From NCBI GenBank assembly GCA_963565915.1, contig OY751488.1:124001-188000 (forward strand): a stretch of 64,000 bases of DNA, written 5' to 3'. The stretch comes from Entoloma clypeatum (Eukaryota > Basidiomycota > Agaricomycetes > Agaricales > Entolomataceae). Under the pieces are notes generated by a model that ran no database searches, was not told the DNA's origin, and saw only the letters and a list, made by a program, of their open reading frames with translations. The number at the start of each line of letters is the position of its first letter. Within the stretch, counting starts at the first letter, position 1. The translations under genes were made by a program, and so were the position numbers. Shown in pieces: positions 11,072 through 22,130 of the stretch.

Positions 11072-12430
11072 GGACTTTAGATCAGTTAACGTGGTGGTAA
11101 ATCAGGAGATATACTCAGGAACATACTTGATGAGCACAGCAAGGCACAGTGAACAACCATGGACAAGCAAGAAGTAATTCTTTTTGGCCCCTTTGACTCC
11201 CTCTGTCATTATCACAACAAAAACATACAAAAACACATCAGTAAAGTTGCTCAGCTTTGTCGGTCATGTCACTGAACATTTGGTACATTGAGGCCCCATC
11301 CTTCTTATTCTTGTTTGTCTTGATGAGGTCAATCAGGTATGACTATCCAATTCCATGATGTTTAGTACTGACAAGGTCTCAATATTGCAGTTTACCATAC
11401 CTTGAAATCCACTGTTACATTTACCACCGCAATGGATTTTTTTTTTGAGTTATCCTTCCAACCATCAGTTCTGATCATGGAATACCTGTTTTAGTGAGTA
11501 TGATGTGGTCACTCATGCCAGCATGATGAATTTGCCCTTCAATGCCCCTGTAAGACATTTCTCAACATGCTCATTCTCCTGATTCAAGATACTTCCAGCA
11601 AGAGCTTGTTGGGATGGAATAACATTGCATGCTGTGGATCGGAACAGCAGCAACAACTTGATAACCTCAGCATCCTCAGTCCACCAAAATGGGAGGTTCA
11701 CGGAAATTGTGGCACAAAGAAACTGATTTCAGATACTTTCTTTTTGCTCATCACTGAATGGAATGTTGATCCCCTTGAAAACCTTTAGCTTGGTCTGTTT
11801 CATGCTTTCTTTCATCTTTTCAAAGATTTGCTTCCTTTTTTTTGCTGGTGCCTTGAATCCTCATTTCTATCCCCCCCTTGTTCCCTCCTTGCAACTTTCC
11901 TCGCTTCCTTCAATGCATGCTGACAAGCTTTGCTACCGATGAGATGTGCAATCATTGCGGGTTTCTCACCGCAAACATACGCAACATTTTCACAGGCTAG
12001 GGATCATCAGTATGCTTAATTCTAATTAACTACAAGTGTGTGATCTCGACTAACCTTCTTTATACCAGTCCTGAGTAATATCAAGCTCAGTATCCAAATC
12101 CATCTCATCAACATTGATCGGCTGGATCATGGTGTGGTAGTGTTGAATACAGCCCTTGCAGTAGGCTTTGAATTGACTTGTATTTTGTTTTTCCCCTTGG
12201 TAATAGAATGCCCACAATGGCCCTTTCATAGCTGGCATTGTAGTTGGGGGAGGAAGATGATGAGCATTGATTTTTTTTCAAAGTTGTCAAACTTGCTCTC
12301 GTTGGATATTATTATGTGTCACAATATTAAGGCTTTATTAAGGCTTCACATTTTCTTCGACAGATCTTAAGGGCTAATTTCAAGGGCTTTTTAAGCCTTA
12401 ATGATAATTAAGGGCTAAGGCTTAAGCACA
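11072..12430 (-). pseudogene. hAT-family transposase, N-terminal part
   Basis: Minus-strand fragments align in order with fungal hAT transposases. A BED-like zinc-binding segment is at 12050-12240 (GPLWAFYYQGEKQNTSQFK, then AYCKGC). Then come VCGEKPAMIAHLIGSKACQ (about 11930), NLPFWWTEDAEVIKLLLLFR (11513-11701), DGWKDNSKKKSIAVVNVTVD (about 11440) and DLIKTNKNKKDGASMYQMF (about 11290). Frames change between pieces, so it is a pseudogene or has several introns. It continues at 6676-7377 beyond gypsy A3. Sequence 12300-12430 has many AAGGCTTA/TAAGCC motifs and may be the 5' terminal region of the hAT element. Confidence 0.72.
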
Positions 12431-12522
12431 ACACTGGAACTTTGGACTCCAAAGGGTTGGGTGAATCTGGACCCCAAGCAGAGGAAGAGCTCAAACCACA
12501 GTAAATTAATGTGAGTGTTAAA

Positions 12523-12875
12523 TTAGTCAAGAGAGTGTACATCAGCTATAAAGGTTTGAGGAATACCATGCTGTATATGAAAATCCTCAAAAAGGGATAC
12601 CAACCTGTCAATATGGGTTCTTTTGTATGCACGAGCAGTGGAAAGGGGAATACTTTTCTCCATGCGGCGCCAGTATAAAAGGAATGCCAGAGAGGTCCAT
12701 CCACCTGTCGCCGCAACAACGTCTGGATTGACACTGGCCAGTAGAAGCTCAACAGCATCACCAATATGGAAGCTGTGCCCCAAGACATGCTCCAATCCAG
12801 CTGATTTTCATATGGAATCACAAAAATCCAGAAAGGTTGCCTTGACCATGGGCATCCAGACACCTGAGGAAGAGT
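12523..12875 (-). pseudogene. Tyrosine recombinase, catalytic C-terminal part
   Basis: The minus-strand frame reads LGHSFHIGDAVELLLA, then GGWTSLAFLLYWRRMEKSIP. These correspond to the HxxR box, the H/W position and the nucleophile Tyr of the lambda-integrase/Crypton-type recombinases common in basidiomycetes. The HxxR arginine is His here (CAT where CGT is expected), and a TGA interrupts the frame near 12800. The N-terminal part is at 20455-21040. Removing the MITE and gypsy B2 between them restores one frame across the join (ending LFSY on one side, HSSSGVW on the other). Confidence 0.8.
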
Positions 12876-12888
12876 GGTAGGAGTAGTG

Positions 12889-13366
12889 TGTTACATTCCG
12901 ATCCATTCCGACGATTTCCGACCAATCCCGACACCTCCGACACCTCCGACATTTTGACTAATACTTATTATGCATACTTACTGTTATGAATCTCGTTACT
13001 ACGTACATTACTTACATCCGACCATTTTACTTATGTTAAGAATCTCCAACAGCCACTCGTTATCCGACTCCGACGAAGCCACACGTCCTCCGACATAGTA
13101 TTTAAACTTATGTAGAATCGTGTATTGGCTTCAGTTTGAATATCAACTTAGAATCAACATCACACCTTCCGTCCTCTTTCCAACTCTTAACTTGAGTCCG
13201 ACCTCTGATCCTCCGATCCTTCCGAAATAAGGACACCAACGTATTAGCGAGGGCGCAACACACAAGTTGAAGCCAAGTCCTTGCCCCTACGTTGCACGCG
13301 CTCCGACCTTCCGACCTTCCGACGCGTCCGACGTAGCTCCGACGTTTTGTCGATCAGTTCTTAACA
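12889..13366 (+). repeat. 5' LTR of gypsy B2
   Basis: TGTTACATTCCG to TCTTAACA, 478 bp. It contains a TATTTAAA box at 13099-13106 and many TCCGAC motifs. Confidence 0.95.
13099..13143 (+). promoter_or_regulatory. TATA box and predicted transcript start of gypsy B2
   Basis: TATTTAAA starts at 13099. The self-priming sequence CAGTTTGAATAT starts at 13132, exactly 33 nt later, which marks the likely RNA 5' end. Confidence 0.7.
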
Positions 13367-13368
13367 GT

Positions 13369-13380
13369 ATATTCAAACTG
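13369..13380 (+). other. Self-primer binding site of gypsy B2
   Basis: ATATTCAAACTG begins 2 nt after the 5' LTR and is the exact reverse complement of 13132-13143 in the LTR. It predicts priming by the folded-back RNA 5' end instead of a tRNA. Confidence 0.75.
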
Positions 13381-13412
13381 CCACTCGCTTATCCGTATTT
13401 AAAATTCCAGTT

Positions 13413-14648
13413 ATGGCAGCCCGCAACACACAGAACTCCCGCGCAGCAGCAGCCGCAGCGGAAGCTTCAAACCTGCAGGACACCAGGGCGACATTTCTAC
13501 ATACGTTCCAAGATATTCCCACAGAAGAATCTGCACCCAAACCTGACCCCATATCTCCGACACCTCGTCTCCGAACACCTCAGACACAAGGACCTCCGAT
13601 TCCTGAAGAATTCCGTCCTTTTAAATCTCCGACCTCTCCTTTTGACGATAACAATCCTTTCCGTCGCGAGCAAACTCCAAACCTCGCTGAAGAAATTATG
13701 CTTATGACGCAGGAGCTCCGACGTAGAGAGACTCCGAAGACTCCGAAAAAGAAATCAAAGGAACCCGACACTTTTGACGGTTCCGACTCTCAGAAACTTA
13801 CTAGTTTCCTCGCTCAATGCACACTATATTTCCGAAACAACCCCGCCTTTGACGACGATGATAACAAAGTCAGTTTCGCTCTGTCGTACCTCTGAGGAAC
13901 CGCGCTCGAATGGTTTGAGCCCACCCTCTTGGGAGAGTCCGACGATGACTCTGTCTGGTTGGACGACTGGTCCGCCTTTGTGCACATCCTCCGATCCGAA
14001 TTCGGACCTATCGATCCGACTGGAGAAGCAGAGGATAGCCTGGATCACCTTCGGATGCGCGACAATCAGAAGATCCTACGTTACAACGTGGACTTCAAAC
14101 GTCTTTCCGCTCACACGCAGTGGGATGATGGCGCGCTCCGATATCGGTACTATACCGGTTTAGCGGAACGCATCAAGGACGTTTTGGGGACTTTTCCCAA
14201 ACCAAAGACTCTCGCCGAGTTGAAAGTAATGGCCCATAACATTGATGCTCGCTACTGGGAACATCAACACAAGAAATCGCGCTCCTCCGACAAATCTACT
14301 CCGAAATCCGACAAATCCGACAAATCCGACAAATCCGACAAAAAACAGACCCCCGCTTCATCATCCTCCAACAACAACTCCTCATCGTCTAAACCCAACT
14401 CGCAACAACAACAAAAATCGACATCCACCTCTCTGAAATCCGCCCTCTCCGACAAGCTTGGCAAAGATGGGAAATTAACTCCCCAAGAACGCCAACGACG
14501 ATTTGACAATAATTTATGCATGTTTTGCGGCAACGTTGGTCATCGGGCTTCCGACTGCTCGAAGAAATCATCTTCTAACACCAAAGCAAAGGCCCGCGCG
14601 GCCCAAGCTGAGGACAAATCGGAGAAGACGACCGAGTCAAAAAAATAG
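13413..14648 (+). pseudogene. gag: Gag of gypsy B2, interrupted by one TGA
   Basis: Starts MAARNTQNSRAAAAAAEAS as in B4. An in-frame TGA at 13893-13895 replaces the CGA arginine codon of B4 (a CpG transition). After it the frame is open through the capsid-like region (LDDWSAFVHILRSEFGP), a low-complexity DKSDKSDKSDK/SSNNNSSSS linker and one zinc knuckle, CMFCGNVGHRASDC. It stops at TAG 14646-14648, directly after the slippery A tract. The linker has two more DKS repeats than B4. Confidence 0.92.
14639..14648 (+). other. -1 frameshift signal A_AAA_AAA_TAG (B2)
   Basis: Seven A in the phase A_AAA_AAA immediately before the gag stop. The -1 frame continues into pol. Confidence 0.7.
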
Positions 14649-17600
14649 TGAGCAGTCCTCAGATTCCAGCACGTACTGGGGATTGTGTTGACTCCTTTCG
14701 TGCACCTTTGGAAACCCTCCGACTCAATGCATCCGCTCTCTCAAATCCGAACTCTCTATGTATTGATTTGATATCTCCGACCTTTTCCGATTCTCTTCCG
14801 ATAAAGACTCTTATTGATTCTGGTTCTACACATTGCTTCGCAGATACCAGATTTATTTCTTCTTTAAACTTATCTCCGACTCTGATTCCTTCACCTATGG
14901 TTTTGAAACTTTTTGACGGTTCTTCAAATACGTATATCACACAATCTATCGATCTTCCTCTCCGATTTCCTTCCGGTGAACTTCTGACCGTCGCATTTTA
15001 CATGACAACCTTGTAATTTGGTTCTAGGACACAACTGGCTCACCCGCTACAATCCGTTGATTGACTGGGTATTGGGCAGTATCTTATTCCATTCTACGTT
15101 ACCCGACACTCTGAGTCCGACTCCGACGTTGACTGCTGAGGCAGCTCCGCCACCTCTGCAGTGTCCGCCCTCTCCGATGGGCACCTCCGATCCGCTCACT
15201 CCGAACACCTCCGACCCGCCACAGATTACCATGGTCAATGCAGCCGCATATCTCCATGCATGTAAAGCTCCTGGGGCATACGCTTTCCGCGTTCACCTCT
15301 CCGACATCTCCGCCAATTCCGCGTCTGTCTCCGACAACGCTCCCGACCTCTCTGGCATACCCGAGGAATACCACGATTTTGCTGATGTATTCAGTAAGAA
15401 AAAAGCCGACACCCTTGCACCCCACCGACCGTACGACCTCAAGATCAATTTGGAGGAAGGTACTTCCCCTCCGATTGGTCCGATGTACTCACTCTCGCAA
15501 TCCGAACTTGGATCCCTCCAAGACTTCATCGACGAGCACCTCAATATCGGTTTCATCAAACCTTCTAGTTCACCTCACGGCGCTCCAATCCTCTTCGTCC
15601 GAAAGAAAGATGGATCACTCCGACTATGCGTCGACTACTGAGGCCTGAACAAAATCACGAAGAAGGACCGATACCCACTTCCACTCATCTCCGACCTCTT
15701 AGCCACTGCCGGAAAAGCACGCGTTTATACCACCATAGACCTCCGACACGCATACCACCTAGTCCGCATCGCTGAAGGTGACGAATGGAAAACTGCATTC
15801 CGCACTCGCTATGGATCATTTGAATGGTTAGTCATGCCATTCGGATTGTCTAACGCACCTGCAGCCTTTCAACGTTTTATGAACGACATCTTCTCCGACC
15901 TTCTGGACAACTGCGTTACCGTTTACCTCGACGACATCCTGATCTACTCCGACAACCCCGAGGAACACAAAAAACATGTCCGAGAAGTCCTCCGACGACT
16001 CCGACAACATGGTCTTTACGCCCGCGCCGACAAGTGCGACTTCTCTGCCGAAACTGTAGAATATCTTGGATTTATCCTTTCTCCCGACGGACTCAAAATG
16101 TCGGAAGCGAAAGTCAAGATTATTCAGGATTGGCCTGAACCGCGCAGAGTGAAGGACGTCCAGTCCTTTTTAGGTTTTGCAAACTTTTACCGACGTTTCA
16201 TTCCATTCTATTCCAACATCACTATTCCACTCACTCGTTTAACCAGGAAACATGCCACTTGGCTGTTCTCCGACGACGCTCGAACCGCTTTTAATGACCT
16301 GAAAAAGGCATTTACCACCGCTCCGATCCTGACACACTGGATTCCCGACTCTCCGATAATTGTCGAAACCAACGCATCCGACTATGCCCTAGCGGCTATT
16401 CTGTCGATAGTCACCTCCGACAATGAAGTCCACCCCGTCGCATTCCATTCCCGCACCTTCACGGCCCCCGAAGTAAACTATGACACCCACGATAAGGAAC
16501 TTCTTGCCATCTACGAAGCGTTTAAAATTTGGCGCCATTACCTCGAAGGCTCCGGTACTCCGATTGACGTCGTTACCGACCACAAAAATCTCGAGTATTT
16601 TGCCACCACCAAAGTTCTTTCACGCCGACAAGTCCGATGGTCGGAATACCTTTCTCAGTTCAACCTCGTCATCCGATTCCGCCCCGGCCGATTGGGAACT
16701 AAACCTGACTCTCTAACTAGACATTGGGATGTCTACCCTAAAGGGGGAAATAGCGACTACGTCGACATCAATCCGACCAACCTCCGACCAGTCTTTTCGC
16801 AAGAACAGCTCTCCGCTTCAGTTCGTGCGACTCAACTCCTTGAGCCCGTCCTCCGTGCAACCATTATCATGGACACAGAAAAGCTTCACCACGACATACT
16901 CACAGCACTCCCTTCCGACACTCTTTACGACACTCTTTCTAAAGATCCTAAACCCCGCTGGTCTCTCGACCCCGATGGTTTCCTCCGACATGACGATCGG
17001 ATATACGTTCCCGACTCCGACGACCTCCGACTCCGAGTCCTACAGCACAAGCACGATCATATGCTTGCTGGACACCCAGGTCAGAACAAGACACTCAGTC
17101 TCATTCAGTGTGATTATACCTGGCCCGGAATACGAGATTTCGTTAAACACTATTGCAAGTCATGTACCACTTGCATGCGATCGAAGCCACAAAGACACAA
17201 GCCTTACGGCCTACTCAAACAGCTTCCGATCCCCGAACGTCCTTGGAATTCTATCTCAATGGATTTCATCGAGACCCTTCCGACCTCCGACAACTTTGAT
17301 TCAATCCTCGTTATCGTTGACCGATTAACGAAACAAAGTATTTTCATTCCGACAACAATTCACTGCACCTCCGAAGACCTTGCCGTACTCTTCGTATTGC
17401 ATGTCTTCTCTAAACACGGCGTCCCCGAACATATCACCTCCAACCGCGGCCCCGAATTCGTCTCCCGATTCTTCCGATCTCTCGGAAAGGCTCTAAACAT
17501 GACCCTCCACTTCACCTCCGGTTACCACCCCGAAGGCGATGGCCAAACCGAACGCACTAACCAGACCCTCGAACAGTACTTGCGGATATTCTGCAACTAC

Positions 17601-18338
17601 CAACAGGACAACTGGTCCGCTCTCCTTCCGATTGCGGAGTTCGCGTACAACAACGCACCTAGTGCTACCACTGGCATATCTCCCTTCTTTGCTAACAAGG
17701 GTTACCATCCGAACATTACTGTTCACCCGGAACGAGACCTCGCCTCTTCCCGAGCCCGATCCTTCGTGACCGACTTAGACGAACTTCACCAAGAACTGAA
17801 AGCCACCATCTCCGACGCCCAACGACGCTACCAGAAGTCCTCCGACAATAATCGGATCGCACCTCCGACATTTTCTGTCGGACAGCAGGTTTTCGTCAAA
17901 GCACAGTTCTTCCGCACAACACGCCCATCCAAGAAACTCTCAGAAAAGTACTTGGGACCATACGAGATCATTGCACAACCCGGCACACACTCCTTTACCC
18001 TCCGACTCCCCGACACATTCCGCGGTGTTCACCCCGTCTACCACGTCTCCATGCTTGAACCCGCAACTCCAAACACCATTCCGAATCGGACCCAACCTCC
18101 GCCTCCTCCGATTGACATTGACGGAGAACTTGAGTACGAGATCGCTGAAATAGTCGACTCAAAGATCGACCGACGACGTAGCTGCAAGCTACTATATTTC
18201 GTCCATTGGTTAGGATATGAAAACACTGATGAAGAATTCTCTTGGCTACCAGCCAATGAATTGGAAAATGCCCCCGAGCTTGTCTCCGACTTTCACTCCG
18301 CTTATCCCAACAAACCGGGTCCGCTCACATCGCTCTGA
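14649..18338 (+). pseudogene. pol: Pol of gypsy B2 (defective)
   Basis: Order: aspartic protease (TLIDSGSTHCFAD at about 14810), RT (SSPHGAPILFVRKKDGSLRL, YLDD at about 15927), RNase H, H2C2 finger, integrase core, GPY/F-type tail and chromodomain (about 18120-18310). Lesions: 11 nt are missing near 15012 relative to B4, shifting the protease-RT linker frame. An in-frame TGA lies at 15639-15641, in the RT motif DY-R-GLN. The first RNase H Asp is Asn (ETNASDYA; AAC at 16371-16373). The second integrase Asp is Asn (ITSNRGPEF). The TGA and integrase change are shared with B4; the others are private. Confidence 0.94.
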
Positions 18339-18366
18339 AACAAGAAAAAACAAGTACTATTTCTAT

Positions 18367-19317
18367 CTACTTAGTACGTTGTTTCTTGTTCGACGGACCC
18401 TCCTCCTTGTCCGACTCCTCCTTCTCCGACTCTGCCTTCTCCGACGGCTCCGAAATCGACATGTCGGAATCGTCCGACAGCTCCGGCAACTCCAACCTTT
18501 TCCTATTCACCATGTCCTTCCTAATCCTTCTCGCGATCCTCTTCTCCAGTCTCAACTCGTGCGTCTCCTCCGCCGTATCCATCTCCGACTCCGACCCTTC
18601 CTCCGACACCTCCGGCAACTTGGGTTGGTACTCGGTGTTCACCGAGCCTTCGACTGCTGTTAGCAGTCGCCTCACCTGCCTCGTCTCCGCCAGTATCATC
18701 TTGAGGACACCCAAGACGGTGTCCTCCGACCCACTCTCTGACGGCATCTCCGACGCCTTTTTCTTCCCCTTAACCACCTTCACCGTTCTCTTCACCTCCT
18801 TCACCTCCGACTTTCCCTCCGACGCTCCGACCTCGCACTTCTTCTTGTCTTTGATACAACCCTTGCAGGACGATTTATTCCTAAAACAAAAGGTTAAAAC
18901 AGAAGAAACGAACCAAAGAGGAACTTACTCATCGCGTTCGCATTCGACGCCCTTCACAATGCACCTATCACAGGTGCCGACCCCGACCCCGACTCCCGAC
19001 CCCTCTCCGACCATTGCCGACGCTTCCTCCACCTTCCTCTTCTTCGTCGTCTTCTTCTTCTTCTCCGCCTGCGGCTCCCCCGACCCCTTGCTCGATGCGC
19101 CTTGCGCAGCGGCCACTTCATCCGCCCTCTTCTGAGCTGCCAGCTCCGACGCCCGATGCATCTCCTCCGCTACCCGCATCTCCTCCGCTAATCGCGCCGC
19201 CTCCGCAGTCCTCTCTTCCTCCGCTCTCTGCTCCTCCTCAGCCTTCCTCGCAGCCTCCTCCTCCGCGAGCTTAGCCTGCAGCGCCTCCATCTCCTTTTGA
19301 AAATCGGATGCCGACAT
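18367..19317 (-). CDS. Antisense coiled-coil protein with Zn2Cys6 cluster, carried by gypsy B2
   Basis: Two exons on the minus strand: 19317-18929 and 18880-18367, separated by a 48-nt intron (GTAAGTTCC...TTTTAG). Together they give 300 codons without a stop. The N-terminus (about residues 1-85) is a Glu/Ala/Arg coiled coil beginning MSASDFQKEMEALQAKL. A basic nuclear-localisation-like KKKKTTKKRK follows. The cysteines are spaced C-X2-C-X6-C-X8-C-X2-C-X6-C (residues about 116-145), the canonical fungal Zn2Cys6 pattern, and the intron falls inside it. The C-terminus is acidic and serine-rich. It ends tail-to-tail with pol, 28 nt apart. A DNA-binding regulator is inferred. No splicing data are available. 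Confidence 0.75.
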
Positions 19318-19483
19318 ATTGAGGTTTTTTCGGAAGAGTTTTAAAAACGAAAAGAGAATGGGAGAACAAGAAGAAAAAACCACTCAGACGGTATTTTCAA
19401 CGAATGCATCACATGACGCAGTTCACGTGCACCGACCACCTAGGTCCTTAGGCCTCATGGGTTCGGCCCTAAGGGGGAAATAC

Positions 19484-19958
19484 TGTTACATTCCGATCCA
19501 TTCCGACGATTTCTGACCAATCCCGACACCTCCGACACCTCCGACATTTTGACTAATACTTATTATGCATACTTACTGTTATGAATCTCGTTACTACGTA
19601 CATTACTTACATCCGACCATTTTACTTATGTTAAGAATCTCCGACAGCCACTCGTTATCCGACTCCGACGAAGCCACACGTCCTCCGACATAGTATTTAA
19701 ACTTATGTAGAATCGTGTATTAGCTTCAGTTTGAATATCAACTTAGATTCGACATCATACCTCCCGTCCTCTTTCCGACTCTTAACTTGAGTCCGACCTC
19801 CGACCTCCGATCCTCCGATCCTCCGAAATAAGGACACCAACGTATTAGCGAGGGCGCAACACACAAGTTGAAGCCAAGTCCTTGCCCCTACGTTGCACGC
19901 GCTCCGACCTTCCGACCTTCCGATGTAGCTCCGATGTTTTGTCGATCAGTTCTTAACA
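19484..19958 (+). repeat. 3' LTR of gypsy B2
   Basis: 475 bp, preceded by the polypurine tract AAGGGGGAAATAC. It differs from the 5' LTR by about ten substitutions and a deletion of about 10 bp near 19922. Confidence 0.95.
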
Positions 19959-20454
19959 TAGTGTTTGAAAGTCCAGTCCAGTCCAGTTTTTTGCCCAAAA
20001 AATTAAGAACCTAGAACCAAGACTGGTTGAGTGGTTTCTCCAACAAACTAAAACCAGGACTGGTCAAAGACTGGTGAACCAGTCTTTCCTTTCTCAAAAA
20101 AGTAAACCAGGACTGGTTTGAACTGGTTTAAACTGGTTATTTTCCAATTTACTAAAACTGTTTCAAAATGTCATTTATGACACATCCCAGAACATTTTTT
20201 AGAAGTTTGATGAACAAAATCTATGTGAACCTATAAGAACCCATGTGAACCTATGACCAGTTTACATTTCTCGAGTCTCAAATGAAGACTGGTGTTAAAC
20301 CAGTCTTCTTTTTTTCCAAAATTTGAAGAACCTGAGACTGGTCAATCCTCAAAAATCTGAAACTTGAGACTGCAGTCCAGTCTTTCACCAGTATTTACCA
20401 GTCTGGTTCTGGTCCAGTTCTAGGTCTTTGAGACTGGACTTCAAAACACTAGGT

Positions 20455-21040
20455 AGGAGAATAAGGACATGTTGGAGGGGCAGGAATAATCAACAAGTTT
20501 GAGATGAGTGAAGAGGGCATTGACTGGGCAAATGGCTTCATCTGGCCTTGCCGTGATGACGACCTTAGCACCCTGCTCCCATGCTGTCTTCATCCAAGGA
20601 ATGTTGAAACTGGCTGAGTGGGCATCCTCTCTTGACCATGAAAAGAGGACACTGGTTGATCTTATAACATGATACTTTGGGTCAGCACCATTCATTGAAG
20701 AAATGGTGAGTTCACCAAGACGTCGACAGCTGAAGAAGCATGTGAGGGCCAGAGCCCACACAGCAGCATGGAATGGGGTGGATAGGATAAGGCCCTTTCG
20801 CAAGACAAGGAGATGTTCAATAGAAACTGGGGCACATAAAGGGCACTTAAACTGAGTGCTATCGTGTTTGGCAGCTGTATGGCACATTGAAACCCAATCA
20901 TGGTCCCCATACCATTGAGCCTGGTTGACTGCATGCCATGCATGGATCCCCGCCAGCCAGGCCTTGATGGTGTTGCCAGCCACCTTGCCATTGTGGTTGT
21001 TACGGCGATAGCCTACAAGAACAAGTCCAAGGATCGGATC
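20455..21040 (-). pseudogene. Tyrosine recombinase, N-terminal and box I part
   Basis: The minus-strand frame reads NTIKAWLAGIHAWHAVNQAQ, then SIEHLLVLRKGLILSTPFHA and CFFSCRRLGELTI. These match the core-binding helices and the box I arginine (RLGEL) of basidiomycete tyrosine recombinases. The protein continues at 12523-12875 after removal of the nested MITE and gypsy B2. The N-terminus is cut at about 21040 where another repeat begins, so no start codon is assigned. Whether this was a Crypton transposon or a domesticated gene cannot be decided here. Confidence 0.8.
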
Positions 21041-21041
21041 A

Positions 21042-21382
21042 TGTGGGTTCGAACTGGTTCCACAACAAGTCCCTCAATAGGTCGACTTGGTCAATCAACG
21101 AGTTCCTCAAGAGGACGACTCGGTTCGGTTCAGCAGAGCTAAGTCCTCGCAAGGCACTTAGTTTGAAAGCATTCGAAGATAAGACAAGATAAGCGTTGTT
21201 TGTCTAGGTCAAGCTAAGGACCTCTACTCTAAGGTTACAGGTCTTATATATGTTATCCTATAGCTATAAATAAGTAGGTGCTGCACAGGAGCTAAATAAG
21301 CCATTGGTTAGATAGATGTTTCAAGGGGGCTGTGGCATAAGAGTCAGAGATAAGGCCTCGAGGCCGTGAGTCATAGATAACA
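21042..21382. repeat. Possible solo LTR of an unassigned family
   Basis: A TG...CA block starting TGTGGGTTCG and ending GATAACA, abutting the cut end of the recombinase. On the minus strand it has a TATATAAG box. The flanks (GATCA, AGTGA) are not a duplication, so this is tentative. The following 21383-21680 shows no gene. Confidence 0.35.
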
Positions 21383-21679
21383 AGTGAAAATGTATCTAAA
21401 AGGAGAATTGTCCAAGTCAATGTGAGTCATAGCACTGATAGAGGGGGCACGTGCCCCAGGGTTGTCGGAGTAAGTGAAACGGGGTGTGATGGGGATCAAG
21501 GGCCGAAGGATTGTGTGAGGTACATAGGAAAGAGGGTGAAAAAGTGTAACAGTGGTCACTAATGAAAGCACAAAGGAGTGGCCACGAAGCCAGCATGAGA
21601 TGGGTTTCAAGAAGGGCAGAAATGGATACTTGTTTTTGATAGTTTTGGAGTTGAGTGACTGAGGGTGTTGTGCGCAAGT

Positions 21680-22130
21680 GGACATGGTTGGGCATGAGAG
21701 CAGGGCCATTGGGCGTGACATGCGGCCATTGAGCACAAGGTTGGGCCGTTGGACGATAGAGGGGCTGTTGGGCACAAGGTGGGGCCATTAGGCATGAAAG
21801 CGGGGCTGTTGGGCACGTGAGGGGGCTGTTGGGGCTGTTGGGCGTGAGATTGGGCAGTTGGTGCGAGACGTGGGCCGTTGGATGTGAGAGGGGTCGTTGG
21901 GCACAAAAGCAGGGCCGTTGGGTGGAAAGGAAGGCCGTTGGGCACTAGAGGGGCCATTGGACATGTGATGGGGCCATTGGGTGCGAGGTTGGGCCATTGG
22001 GTGCGAGACGAGGGCTGTTGGGCACGAGAGTGGCCGTTGGGCACTAGAGGCGGCATTGGGCATAAGGTGGGGCCGTTGGGCATGAGAGCAGCTGTTGGGC
22101 ACGAGGGGGGGCCATTATGAGGAAGGAGGG
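21680..22130. repeat. Degenerate ~20-bp minisatellite (GGGCCGTTGGGCACGAGAG unit)
   Basis: About twenty diverged tandem units with core GGCCRTTGGGCAYGAGA. It produces stop-free minus-strand frames of Pro/Asn/Gln-rich peptide that are not genes. The unit is the reverse complement of the one in the array at 52150-52940. Confidence 0.85.

Larger units (their letters stand above)
12889..19958 (+). mobile_element. Ty3/gypsy chromodomain retrotransposon, copy B2
   Basis: A full-length element with 478- and 475-bp LTRs, and a perfect 5-bp target duplication TAGTG (12884-12888 and 19959-19963) inside the terminal repeat of MITE copy 1. Order: LTR, self-priming site, gag, pol (protease, RT, RNase H, integrase, chromodomain), antisense spliced gene, polypurine tract (AAGGGGGAAATAC), LTR. 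The LTRs differ by about ten substitutions plus small indels, so it is older than copy B4. Defects: TGA in gag, an 11-nt deletion in the protease linker, a UGA in RT and altered RNase H and integrase residues. Confidence 0.96.
12884..20451. mobile_element. hAT-type MITE copy 1, split by gypsy B2
   Basis: The MITE is 12884-12888 plus 19964-20451 (about 493 bp once B2 and one copy of its 5-bp duplication are removed). Its ends are TAGTGTTTGAAAGTCCAGTC and the inverted GGACTTCAAAACACTA. The flanking 8-bp duplication GGTAGGAG is perfect (12876-12883 and 20452-20459). The interior is rich in ACTGGT/ACCAGT and has no ORF. The 8-bp duplication and TAG...CTA ends fit the hAT superfamily. Other copies are at 24960-25466 and 31122-31391. 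Confidence 0.88.

Noticed and set aside
18386..19274. Sense-strand Ser/Pro-rich ORFs opposite the antisense Zn2Cys6 gene
   Set aside because: They are complements of the coiled-coil and acidic codons; only the minus strand gives a spliced frame with conserved cysteines in both copies.
21607..22120. Pro/Asn/Gln-rich frames on the minus strand
   Set aside because: Translated minisatellite with roughly 20-bp units; several frames open simultaneously.
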